Origin: an uncultured Alphaproteobacteria bacterium
Lineage (GTDB): Bacteria > Pseudomonadota > Alphaproteobacteria > HIMB59
Direction: 5' to 3'
Assembly (NCBI GenBank): GCA_902594145.1
Contig: CACJLA010000001.1
Location: 228,543 to 292,542, forward strand
Length of the DNA stretch: 64,000 nt
Shown: one piece after another, positions 28,811-38,304 of the stretch
Position numbering within the stretch: position 1 is the stretch's first letter
Layout: every line of letters begins with the position of its first letter
The notes under the pieces: model-generated
Databases searched by the model: none
Told to the model about the DNA's origin: nothing
The model's input: only the letters and a program-made list of their open reading frames with translations
Position numbers and translations under genes: made by a program

Positions 28811-30136
28811 TTATTTTAAATATCCTAAATGCTCACTTTGAAAATAAAGCATAGTATCCAAAAGTGATTTTGCTGAATTAAAATCATCAACAACAGGATC
28901 AGCCAATAAAGCTTGGAATGCAATAGATTTTGACTTTTCTAATACTGCTTCAGTCGTCAGTCTTATGGTACCAACTTGATTAACTAAAATTGAAGCAAAA
29001 TTATCTGGGTAGTTATCAAGTTTAATGCCATTTATTCCTTTTTTTCCAACAATGGCTGGAACCTCAACAACTATGTCATTTGGAATCTGTTTTATAAAAT
29101 TATTATTTAAAATATTTACTGCTGCCTCTTCAATATTTTTATCTTCCACAATCGCTTCCATCAATTCAACGAGCCTCTCTTTTGATTGTCTTTTCTTATC
29201 AAAATAAAAACTATGCATTTCTTCTGATCTATAAACAGTCATACAATTTTTTTTGTAACTTTTATAAAAATGAAGAATGGCATGATGATCAGCTATACTA
29301 TGCGCCCAGGGAAGATACTCACCTAGGTGACTATCTGTTGTAATTGGAAGATAATTATAAGTTTCGAAGAGTTTTAAAAAAATTCCCCTTTCTGCTCCAG
29401 GCGAAGTAGATTGCTCATTCATTTTTTCAAAATCAATAACATAATTTTTGTAATACTCCGTAGCCTTATCTCTTATCAATGGATAAGCGTCTCTTTGAGA
29501 GTCTTTATATCTGACCTCTGTTAATATACTTATATGGTTAAGACCACCGGCTCGATACTCTATATTTTTAAATTCGGTATCCATAAGTTCTGGTAGGTCT
29601 CTTTCCATTTCGGCAATTGCATGACAAAGTCCAATAAATTTCATTTCAGGATATTTAACTGTAACAGCATGACAAATTCTTTGCATAGGATTACTAAAAT
29701 TAAAAACATAAGCTCCAGGGCAAATTTGATTAATATCTTCACAAATTTCTAGAATAGGAGGTATTATTCTTAGTGAATGAAATAGACCACCAGGCCCACC
29801 ATTTTCTGCATATATTTGTTTGAAACCAAATTGTTGAGGATATTTCCAATCCTCATCCCATAAACCAAATCGAGGTGAAACTTCAATTGAAATAACAACA
29901 AAAGTTGCATCCTTAAGAGCATCTCTTCTGTTAGAGGTTGCATTCAATGAAAAATTTACACCCCATTCAGTTTTGTATTTTTTACCAACTGCTAATGTCT
30001 CTTTTAAAGCCTCTTGGTCTGTGTCATGAAGCATAATTTCACTTCCCTCAAGTGGTAACGATTTAAAAATATCTGAAACCGCCTCCAGTCCAAAGTTGGC
30101 ACTTCCAGCACCAATTAATACGATTTTTTCTCCCAT
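28811..30136 (-). CDS. Glycoside hydrolase family 4 (atypical CHAI motif)
   Basis: IVLIGAGSANFGLE, ENGGPGGLFHSLR, SNPMQRICHAVT, GLCHAIAEM, GGLNHISIL. Confidence 0.88.
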   Translation of the reverse strand: MGEKIVLIGAGSANFGLEAVSDIFKSLPLEGSEIMLHDTDQEALKETLAVGKKYKTEWGVNFSLNATSNRRDALKDATFVVISIEVSPRFGLWDEDWKYPQQFGFKQIYAENGGPGGLFHSLRIIPPILEICEDINQICPGAYVFNFSNPMQRICHAVTVKYPEMKFIGLCHAIAEMERDLPELMDTEFKNIEYRAGGLNHISILTEVRYKDSQRDAYPLIRDKATEYYKNYVIDFEKMNEQSTSPGAERGIFLKLFETYNYLPITTDSHLGEYLPWAHSIADHHAILHFYKSYKKNCMTVYRSEEMHSFYFDKKRQSKERLVELMEAIVEDKNIEEAAVNILNNNFIKQIPNDIVVEVPAIVGKKGINGIKLDNYPDNFASILVNQVGTIRLTTEAVLEKSKSIAFQALLADPVVDDFNSAKSLLDTMLYFQSEHLGYLK

Positions 30137-30337
30137 TAACCCCCCTTAATCAAGACAAATTCAATTGTATGAATAATTTTTTAAGCAAAATCAAACCCCT
30201 TTTGATTATCTTAAAATATATAGTTAATAATTAGTAGCATAAAAAAGCTGAATTTTTTTTATACTTTATCACTAATTAATTTATAATTTAAAGTCACAAT
30301 AAAACTAAGGTAATAAGAAGACATTTAAGGAGGAAAA

Positions 30338-31573
30338 ATGAAAAAACTTTTTATACTTATCTCGGCATTGTTTTTAACAACCAATGTTAATGCAGAGACT
30401 CTGAGAATACTTGCTGAAGCTGGTGATGAAGCTACACTTACAAAAGCAGCAGCTCAATTTGAAGAGGCAAATCCTGGAGTAACAGTTGAGGCGAGTTATT
30501 TAGGTTGGGATGATTTTATGGCAACAATTAAATTAAAATTAGCTGATAGTAACCCACCTGATTTAGCTCATGGTAACCAGGGATTTACAGTTGACGGAAC
30601 ACTGATTCAGAATGATCTTATCATTCCTTTAGATAAATATGCAGATCAATATGGTTGGAAAAATTTATTTGCTGATGGTTCGCTTGCAGAATTTTCTTGG
30701 AGTGAGGATGGATCTAATTGGGGATCAGGTACTTTATACGGAATTAGTCCAGTAGCTGAGGATGTTATAGTTTATTATAACAAGGATAAGCTTAGTTCAC
30801 TTGGATTATCAGTCCCAACTAATTTCTCAGAATTTGAAAGTGCTCTTGCTACTGCAGAAAGCGCAGGAGAGCTTCCAATAATATTGGGTGGTGCAGATGG
30901 CTGGCCAATTATTCACGTTTGGGGTTTAATTGAAGGGGCATTTGTTGATCCTAGTCAAACAAGAAATTGGATTTTTGATGCAAAGGGCAACGACTACGCT
31001 ACATCTTCAAGAATTCAAGCAGCTGAAAAACTAGAAGAAATGGCTAAGGCTGGTTATTTTGGAAGTGACTCTTTAGGCATAGGTTATGACGATGCTAACG
31101 CAATGTTCATAGATGGAGACGGGTTATTTAATCTTACAGGCACTTGGATGACAGCACAACTTAATGAGGGAATGGGAGATAATGTAGGAGCATTTGCTAT
31201 GCCTAGAAGCACTAGTGGTGTTGCTGGTGGAGGTTCATTTGCTCTTCCTTGGCATATTAGTTCTAAATCATCTAACCCAGATTTAGCTGCTAAATTTATT
31301 GCTCATTTGATGAGCAATGATTTTGTTGATGACTTAATGCAAGTTGGTAGAGTTCCCGCTCAGTCACCAACGATTGATCCGACATCTAATTTACAAGCAG
31401 AAGTTATTTCAGCATCTAATGCACTTGTTAGCTCAAATGCCAAGACATTTTATACTGATTGGGCTACACCAGGTATGTACGATACTGTAACCCAAGAACT
31501 TCAAAAATTATTAGGTGGCGCAGCATCAGCACAGGATTTCATAGATGCTATGGCTGCTGAAAGCATGAATTAA
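30338..31573 (+). CDS. CUT1 sugar ABC transporter substrate-binding protein
   Basis: AAGGAGGAAAAATG; signal peptide MKKLFILISALFLTTNVNA; SBP family-1 pattern. Confidence 0.92.
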   Translation: MKKLFILISALFLTTNVNAETLRILAEAGDEATLTKAAAQFEEANPGVTVEASYLGWDDFMATIKLKLADSNPPDLAHGNQGFTVDGTLIQNDLIIPLDKYADQYGWKNLFADGSLAEFSWSEDGSNWGSGTLYGISPVAEDVIVYYNKDKLSSLGLSVPTNFSEFESALATAESAGELPIILGGADGWPIIHVWGLIEGAFVDPSQTRNWIFDAKGNDYATSSRIQAAEKLEEMAKAGYFGSDSLGIGYDDANAMFIDGDGLFNLTGTWMTAQLNEGMGDNVGAFAMPRSTSGVAGGGSFALPWHISSKSSNPDLAAKFIAHLMSNDFVDDLMQVGRVPAQSPTIDPTSNLQAEVISASNALVSSNAKTFYTDWATPGMYDTVTQELQKLLGGAASAQDFIDAMAAESMN

Positions 31574-31579
31574 ATTTTA

Positions 31580-31626
31580 TTTGTGAGGCCTATGAAAATC
31601 AGATGATAAATCATAGGCCTCATAAA
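31580..31626 (+). promoter_or_regulatory. Long stem-loop at SBP/permease junction with the permease start codon in the loop
   Basis: tgaggcctatga (31584-31595) / tcataggcctca (31611-31622) perfect 12 bp, extendable to about 16 bp with one G-U; ATG at 31603 lies in the 15-nt loop. Confidence 0.8.
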
Positions 31627-32490
31627 ATTGAGTATTATTCAAATTACTTATATATTTTACCGGCATTTTTATTTTACATCATTTTCGTCCTTTATCCTTT
31701 AAGCGACACAATTATAACATCCTTCACAGAGTGGAGTGGAATAGGCGAAAAGAAATGGGTAGGGCTAGAAAATTATAAAAAAAACCTTGCTGATAAAAAA
31801 ATTACCTCCTCAATTAAACACTCATTTATACTAATTATTTTTTATTCTTTTTTTCCAATAATAATTGGATTGGGAATAGCAGGTATTATGGTAAGGGTAA
31901 AAGTTAGAGGCATTGCCATATACAGAGCTATTTTATTTTTACCCCAAATTTTATCTATGATTGTTGTGGGAATTGCATGGAGGTGGATTTATGCACCAAA
32001 AGGCCCACTTAACTCTGGTTTAGATTTTTTTGGACTAGATGACATTTCACGCGCTTGGCTTGGGTCATTCGATTATGCTCTACCTTTTGTCGGTTTGATT
32101 GGGACATGGGTTATGTTTGGTTTCACAATGATTCTATTTATTGCAGGTGTTCAAAAAATTCCCTCAGAACTTTATGATGCAGCAAAAGTTGATGGTGCAG
32201 GAGCGTTTGCAGAGTTCTTTAATGTCACGTTACCAGGTTTAAAAGGAGAAATAATAGTGGCATTAGTTTTTACAGTAACTCTAGCTTTAAGAAACTTTGA
32301 CTTAATTTATATAACTACTGGAGGAGGCCCTGGAACTTCAACCATGATACCTTCAATGTTTATATATAAAAAAGCATTTCAGATGAATCAAGTTGGCTCA
32401 GCTTCATCTTTAGGGGTAATGTTAACATTGCTTATATTTACTCTGATATCATTAATCATAATTACACTCAGAGAAAAAAATGAAACCTAG
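31603..32490 (+). CDS. CUT1 sugar ABC transporter permease
   Basis: YILPAFLFYIIFVLYPL, YDAAKVDGAGAFAEFFNVTLPGLKGE EAA loop. Confidence 0.93.
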   Translation: MINHRPHKIEYYSNYLYILPAFLFYIIFVLYPLSDTIITSFTEWSGIGEKKWVGLENYKKNLADKKITSSIKHSFILIIFYSFFPIIIGLGIAGIMVRVKVRGIAIYRAILFLPQILSMIVVGIAWRWIYAPKGPLNSGLDFFGLDDISRAWLGSFDYALPFVGLIGTWVMFGFTMILFIAGVQKIPSELYDAAKVDGAGAFAEFFNVTLPGLKGEIIVALVFTVTLALRNFDLIYITTGGGPGTSTMIPSMFIYKKAFQMNQVGSASSLGVMLTLLIFTLISLIIITLREKNET

Positions 32491-33304
32491 TGATCGCGAA
32501 AAAATTATTGCCCACTCTATTTTTTTATTAGGTTGTTTAATTGTACTATATCCTTTTTTTTCAATATTATTTTTAGCTTTGAGTGAACCTGGTACACGAG
32601 TTTCTGGATTTACATTACCAACAGGAATTTATTTTGATAATTTTATAAAAGCTTGGACTGGCGGTGGTTTTAGCACTGGCTTATTTTCCTCTTTTATTGT
32701 TGTTGTAGGAGTCGTAGGCATAACTATCTTTTGCAGTATTCCAGCAGCTTATGCCTTTGAAAAACTTAATTTATTGGGAGTATCACCATTATTTGCAATT
32801 CTGTTAGTTGGATTGGTTTTGCCCTATGAGTCCTTGATCATCCCTCTTTATTACTCAATGAGAAAATTTGGCTTAGACAGTTCATACTGGGCATTAATTC
32901 TTCCACAAATAGGACTCTCTATTCCATTTAGCATCTTCTGGTTGCGGTCGAGTTTCAAATCTATACCTGTAGCGTTATCTGAGGCGGCTATGTTAGAGGG
33001 TGCAGGAAAAATAGTAATTTTAGTAAAAATCTTACTACCTCAGATGAAGCCTGCGATACTTACACTAACAGTATTACTGTTCATGTGGACATGGAATGAA
33101 TTTTTACTCGCCTTGATAATGATACAAGATGCAGATATGAGAACTGCACCTTTGGCACTTAGTTATTTTGCAGGAAATAAGCGTTACGGTGATCCAGCAA
33201 TAACTGCAGCTGCTGCTATATGGGTGGCTTTGCCAGTATTAATTGTTTATATATTTCTTCAAAGACGTTTTATTTCAGGAATGGTAACTGGAGTAGAAAA
33301 ATAA
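32480..33304 (+). CDS. CUT1 sugar ABC transporter permease (MalG type)
   Basis: EAAMLEGAGKIVILVKILLPQMKPA, C-terminal LQRRFISGMVTGVEK. Confidence 0.93.
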   Translation: MKPSDREKIIAHSIFLLGCLIVLYPFFSILFLALSEPGTRVSGFTLPTGIYFDNFIKAWTGGGFSTGLFSSFIVVVGVVGITIFCSIPAAYAFEKLNLLGVSPLFAILLVGLVLPYESLIIPLYYSMRKFGLDSSYWALILPQIGLSIPFSIFWLRSSFKSIPVALSEAAMLEGAGKIVILVKILLPQMKPAILTLTVLLFMWTWNEFLLALIMIQDADMRTAPLALSYFAGNKRYGDPAITAAAAIWVALPVLIVYIFLQRRFISGMVTGVEK

Positions 33305-34063
33305 TTGATTAAAAAGTTTTCTAATAGTGATGAATTAGCTAAATACCTTGCAAATGAAATCTTAGAACACCTCCAAAAAAAAAATAAATGTGTGCTAGGT
33401 TGCCCAGGTGGTAGATCTTTAACAAAAACATATTACCAACTAGGGCGAATATCACACAAAAAAAAAATAAGTCTAGAAAACTTAACTATAATTATGATGG
33501 ATGAATATGTTCTCAAAAGAAAAAATACTTTCTCTTTGGTTGATCCTAAGAGCCACTTTAGTTGCGTAAGATTTAGCAATCAGGTTATCAAAAGATTATT
33601 AAATTATAAAAAAAAAAAAAGTTATAAAATAACAAATGAAAGAATATTATTTCCAAATGTTTTAGATCCAGCAAAATATGATTACCAAATAAAAAATATG
33701 GGTGGTATAGATATTTTTTTATTGGCATCTGGTAGCTCAGATGGTCATGTTGCTTTTAATAATATTCATTCTAAGAGAAATCAAAATACTCATATAATTA
33801 AGTTAACTAAAGAGACCAGAAGAGATAATATGAAGACTTTCCCTAATTTTAAATCTATTAAAGAAGTTCCAAAATACGGCATCACTGTTGGATTAAATAC
33901 AATAGCTACTTTATCAAAATCAGCCACACTAGTCCTAACTGGCAATGAGAAGAAGTATGCATTTTCTATGACAACCCAAAATGGAAGATTTAATAATAAA
34001 TGGCCTGCTTCAATAATTTATAAATGCAAGAAATATAGAATATTTACTGATAATTTATCATAA
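33305..34063 (+). CDS. NagB-like (glucosamine-6-phosphate deaminase/isomerase/6PGL superfamily) protein, TTG start
   Basis: IIMMDEYV and SDGHVAFN motifs, YGITVGLNTI. Confidence 0.8.
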   Translation: MIKKFSNSDELAKYLANEILEHLQKKNKCVLGCPGGRSLTKTYYQLGRISHKKKISLENLTIIMMDEYVLKRKNTFSLVDPKSHFSCVRFSNQVIKRLLNYKKKKSYKITNERILFPNVLDPAKYDYQIKNMGGIDIFLLASGSSDGHVAFNNIHSKRNQNTHIIKLTKETRRDNMKTFPNFKSIKEVPKYGITVGLNTIATLSKSATLVLTGNEKKYAFSMTTQNGRFNNKWPASIIYKCKKYRIFTDNLS

Positions 34064-34899
34064 TGTCAAAATCCTTAGGTATAGATATTGGTGGCACTAA
34101 GACCTCAATGGGCATAATAAACACTTTGACGGGTAATATTTCTAAAAAAATAGAATTCCCATCTAAATTATTTAAAAATGACAAGGCTAACCTCAATAAT
34201 ATTGTTAATAATGCAAAAACTATTTTAAAAGAGACAGGAATTAATTGTGTTGGAATAGGAGTGCCAGAACTTATAAATAATAAAGGGGTCATAAAAGGCG
34301 CCTATAACTTTAAATGGAATAATTTAGATTTTAAAAAACTATTTTCAAAAAAAATCAAAGTTAAAGCTGACTCTGACGTCCGTAATCATTTGAGAGCTGA
34401 GAAATTTTTTGGATATGGAAGGGGAAAAGAAAATTTTGCCTATATAAATATTGGCTCAGGAATAAGCTATTCAATAATGATTGATAGCAAAATTTATGCA
34501 GGTGCGAGGGGTTATGCTATCCATTTTGGTTCTTCAAAAATATCCTTATTTAATCCTCAAACCAATAAAACCAATTCTTTGGTACCAGAAGAATTTTACT
34601 CAGGTAAGCCAATTATAAAAAAAATATCAAAAATGACTTCAAGCTATGAAAAAAATTCCTACTTAGATAAGGTATCAAATTCTTTAGCTTCGTTTATAGG
34701 TAATTTGATTAACACAATAGACCCGGAATTAGTGGTTTTAGGTGGAGGCGTTATACTAAATAATAATAATTTTACTAAGAAATTAATTTTAGATACTAGA
34801 AAGTACATTTTTTGTAATGATGTAAAAAAAATTAGTTTTAAGATTACCAAGATAAAAGAAGATACTGGCCTTTTAGGAGCAGGTCTTTTGTTTAATTAA
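34063..34899 (+). CDS. ROK-family sugar kinase (no N-terminal HTH)
   Basis: LGIDIGGTKTSMGIIN, YINIGSGISYSIMI, DPELVVLGGGVI. Confidence 0.85.
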   Translation: MSKSLGIDIGGTKTSMGIINTLTGNISKKIEFPSKLFKNDKANLNNIVNNAKTILKETGINCVGIGVPELINNKGVIKGAYNFKWNNLDFKKLFSKKIKVKADSDVRNHLRAEKFFGYGRGKENFAYINIGSGISYSIMIDSKIYAGARGYAIHFGSSKISLFNPQTNKTNSLVPEEFYSGKPIIKKISKMTSSYEKNSYLDKVSNSLASFIGNLINTIDPELVVLGGGVILNNNNFTKKLILDTRKYIFCNDVKKISFKITKIKEDTGLLGAGLLFN

Positions 34900-35120
34900 T
34901 TACTTAAAATTACTTGTAACTTCTATTAATTCGTTAATGCACTCTTTTGTAATATTTTGAAAAGCTTTTGAAAGTGCATAGACTTTTATTATTTATCTTT
35001 TTCATAGATTTTTTAATATCACAATTAACATCGTAAAATTATTTAAACTAATTGATAATATGTTTATGAAATGCAATTTAATACATTTATATTTTTAATT
35101 TCATACTTATATAATAAGTA

Positions 35121-36917
35121 ATGAGTCTTTCATTGCTTCGACAAACTATTAATCTTTTAATACCTTTTTTGTGGCCAAAAAATAACAAATCTATAAAAAA
35201 AAGGGTGATTTTAGCTGTTTTATGTTTACTAGTTGCAAAGATTGCTAGTCTAGGAACGCCCCCAATTCTTGGCTATGCTGTTGATAGCCTTACAGAAATC
35301 ACAAAAGGTATAAATATTTATATTCTTATTCCATTAGCACTAATTATTTCTTACGGACTTGTAAGAATATCTTCAACTTTTTTTGGAGAATTAAGAAATG
35401 CTATATTTTCCAAAGTAACTCAAAAAGCTATTACACAAATTACTCTTAATACCTTCAAGCACCTTCATTCACTTTCTCTACAGTTTCACTTAGGAAGACA
35501 AACAGGAGCCTTGAGTAAATTTATTGATAGAGGTTCTAAAGGGATTAACTTTCTTCTCACCTATATGTTATTCAATGTCATTCCTACAATTATAGAAATA
35601 TTTTTTGTTGCTGGAATTTTAGCAATTATTTATGGACTCAAATATGCTTTAGTTACACTAATTACTATTGGTTTATACTTAGCAATAACTTTTATAGTTA
35701 CTCAATGGAGAGTTAAGTTTCGCAGACAAATGAATGAAGCAGATAATGCTGTCAGTACAAAGTTAGTAGATAGTCTTTTAAATTTTGAAACTGTTAAATA
35801 TTTTAATAATGAAGAACATGAATTTAATAGGTTAAGAGAGTCTTTAGATAAATACGAAGCATCTTCTATTACCAATCAGTACACCTTAAGTTATTTAAAT
35901 ATTGCTCAATCAGTAGTGATAATGACAGGAATAACTATTATGCTAATGCTTTCAGCATACGATATAAAAGCAGGAGTGATAAGTATTGGTGGTTTTGTTG
36001 TTATCAATGCCTACATGATGCAGCTTTATCAACCATTATATTTCTTTGGAACAATTATTCGTGAAATTAGACAATCGCTAGTTGATATGGAAAACCTTTT
36101 TACATTGTGGGATGAGGTACCAAATATTAAAGATAGTGATAACCCCATAGATCTGAGCGATGAGGCTTCTATTGAATTTCGTAATGTGAGTTTTGATTAT
36201 GATCCTAAAAGAACTATTATTAAGGATATTAGTTTTAAGGTACCAAATGGAAAAAAAGTAGCATTAGTAGGACCTACAGGTGCTGGAAAATCTACAATCA
36301 GTAGGCTTTTATTTAGATTTTATGATCCCAAACAAGGCAATGTTTTTATCAATAATCAAGATATCAAAAATATTTCTCAAAACTCACTCAGAAGATTAAT
36401 TGGTGTTGTTCCCCAAGACACTGTCTTGTTCAATGACACGATATATTACAATATCTCCTATGGTGATCCTAAAGCCTCACCAGAAGAAGTATACAAATCT
36501 GCTAAAGGAGCTGACATACACAATTTTGTTATGGGATTACCAGATGGATACGAAACTTTAGTTGGAGAGAGAGGTCTGAAATTAAGTGGTGGAGAGAAGC
36601 AGAGGGTAGCAATTGCAAGAGCCATCTTAAAAAATCCATCTATATATTTTTTTGATGAAGCAACTTCTGCACTAGACAGCACTACTGAAAAAGAAATTCA
36701 AAAAAATCTTCTAGCTATCTCTAAAAATAAAACAACATTGGTCATCGCACACCGTCTCTCAACTGCAGCTGATGCTGATGAAATTATAGTGCTCGAAGAA
36801 GGAGAGATTACAGAAAGAGGCAAGCATGAGAAGCTTCTACAAATGCAGGGTAAATACGCGGAAATGTGGAATAAACAAAAAACTACAATTAATATTATAA
36901 ATGAATTAAAAATATAG
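35121..36917 (+). CDS. Atm1/HMT1-type ABC exporter (fused TM and ATPase)
   Basis: SLQFHLGRQTGALSKFIDRGSKGINF, Walker A GPTGAGKST, LSGGEKQRVAIARAIL, FDEATSALDS. Confidence 0.92.
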   Translation: MSLSLLRQTINLLIPFLWPKNNKSIKKRVILAVLCLLVAKIASLGTPPILGYAVDSLTEITKGINIYILIPLALIISYGLVRISSTFFGELRNAIFSKVTQKAITQITLNTFKHLHSLSLQFHLGRQTGALSKFIDRGSKGINFLLTYMLFNVIPTIIEIFFVAGILAIIYGLKYALVTLITIGLYLAITFIVTQWRVKFRRQMNEADNAVSTKLVDSLLNFETVKYFNNEEHEFNRLRESLDKYEASSITNQYTLSYLNIAQSVVIMTGITIMLMLSAYDIKAGVISIGGFVVINAYMMQLYQPLYFFGTIIREIRQSLVDMENLFTLWDEVPNIKDSDNPIDLSDEASIEFRNVSFDYDPKRTIIKDISFKVPNGKKVALVGPTGAGKSTISRLLFRFYDPKQGNVFINNQDIKNISQNSLRRLIGVVPQDTVLFNDTIYYNISYGDPKASPEEVYKSAKGADIHNFVMGLPDGYETLVGERGLKLSGGEKQRVAIARAILKNPSIYFFDEATSALDSTTEKEIQKNLLAISKNKTTLVIAHRLSTAADADEIIVLEEGEITERGKHEKLLQMQGKYAEMWNKQKTTINIINELKI

Positions 36918-36976
36918 TAATTTATTAATTATCTTAGTGCTTGTGGTTAATTTAATTAATTTATTTGGTGCTAAAT

Positions 36977-38299
36977 TCAAAGTAAATGCTTAGAAAATTC
37001 GTAATAGGATTTTTTTGGAATTCTTTTGAAGCTATCAAAATCAACATAGACTAAACCAAATCTTTTAGAATATCCAAAAGCCCATTCATAATTATCAAGT
37101 AGTGACCAAGCAAAATATCCCTTAACAGGGAACCCCTCATTTAAACAATTTAATATTTCTTTTAAATGCAGATTGAAAAATTCTATTCTATTTTCATCAT
37201 TAACCTCTCCATTTGAACTCAATTTATCATCATTAGCCATTCCATTTTCTGTTACATAAATTGGAATTTGGTCATTATATTCCTTATGAATTCTTTTGAT
37301 AAAATAGCTTAGACCTTCAGGGTAATATTCCCAATCCATATCAGTTTTTTTTAAGGAACCTCTTTGTGTTTTATAATTAATACCGTTCTCAGACTCATCA
37401 AACTTTACTATAGATCTGGTATAGTAATTAAGTCCAATCCAGTCGATAGGATTAGAAATTATTTTTAAATCATGATTATAATTTTTGGGTAGATATTTTT
37501 CTAAAACACTCAAAGCTATCTCAGGGTAGGCACCTTTAAAAATAGCATCTGAGAACCACCTATTATGAATACTATCAAATAACTTTGTAGCATTTAGATT
37601 TTCACGTTTTTGATCAAAAGACTCAGCATATTGATTATTTAAGACAATACCAACTTGATGAGATCTATTGGAATTTAAAGCTTCAATTGCCATTCCATGT
37701 GCTAGCAAAATGTTATGCATAGTTGATACTGCTGATTCAAGACTTTTTTTACCAGGAGCATGTTCACCTAAATAATGGCTCAGCCATGACACACACCATG
37801 GTTCATTTATAGTTGCTATTTTTTCAAATAAGTCTCCAAATTGGTGAGATACGAAATAAGAAAAATCTGCAAAATGTTTGCATGTGTCTGAATTTTCCCA
37901 ACCTTCGATGTCTGAAAAACGAATTGGTAAATCCCAATGATAAAGTGTGGGGAAGGGCTCTAAATCATGCTCTAAAATTTTATTTAAAAGTCTTTGATAG
38001 AAATCAACCCCTTCTTTATTAAAATTGTGATTATTTTCTGGAAATAGTCTTGGCCAAGAAAATGAGAAACGATAAGCCTTAAATCCTAGGTTTTTAATTA
38101 GTTTTATATCTTCCTCAAAATATTCATAATGGTTACAGGCATTTAAACCATCAATGCCATCTAATTTTCTTTGGGCAAATTCATCCCATATTGACTTACC
38201 ACATCCACCATATTTATTACCCTCTATTTGATAAGATGATGTGGCAGTACCAAAGATAAAACTAGAGGGAAAATTTTTTAGAAGTGAAAGATTGCTCAA
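36977..38299 (-). CDS. Glycoside hydrolase family 1 beta-glucosidase
   Basis: FIFGTATSSYQIEG, ATINEPWC acid/base, IYVTENGMA nucleophile. Confidence 0.96.
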   Translation of the reverse strand: MSNLSLLKNFPSSFIFGTATSSYQIEGNKYGGCGKSIWDEFAQRKLDGIDGLNACNHYEYFEEDIKLIKNLGFKAYRFSFSWPRLFPENNHNFNKEGVDFYQRLLNKILEHDLEPFPTLYHWDLPIRFSDIEGWENSDTCKHFADFSYFVSHQFGDLFEKIATINEPWCVSWLSHYLGEHAPGKKSLESAVSTMHNILLAHGMAIEALNSNRSHQVGIVLNNQYAESFDQKRENLNATKLFDSIHNRWFSDAIFKGAYPEIALSVLEKYLPKNYNHDLKIISNPIDWIGLNYYTRSIVKFDESENGINYKTQRGSLKKTDMDWEYYPEGLSYFIKRIHKEYNDQIPIYVTENGMANDDKLSSNGEVNDENRIEFFNLHLKEILNCLNEGFPVKGYFAWSLLDNYEWAFGYSKRFGLVYVDFDSFKRIPKKSYYEFSKHLL

Positions 38300-38304
38300 T
38301 TAAA

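Noticed and set aside
33305-34063. 6-phosphogluconolactonase (pgl)
   Set aside because: MMDEYV and DGHVAFN motifs and the ITVGLNTI segment point to the NagB side of the superfamily.
34063-34899. ROK-family transcriptional repressor
   Set aside because: Protein begins directly with the kinase phosphate-binding motif; no room for an HTH domain.
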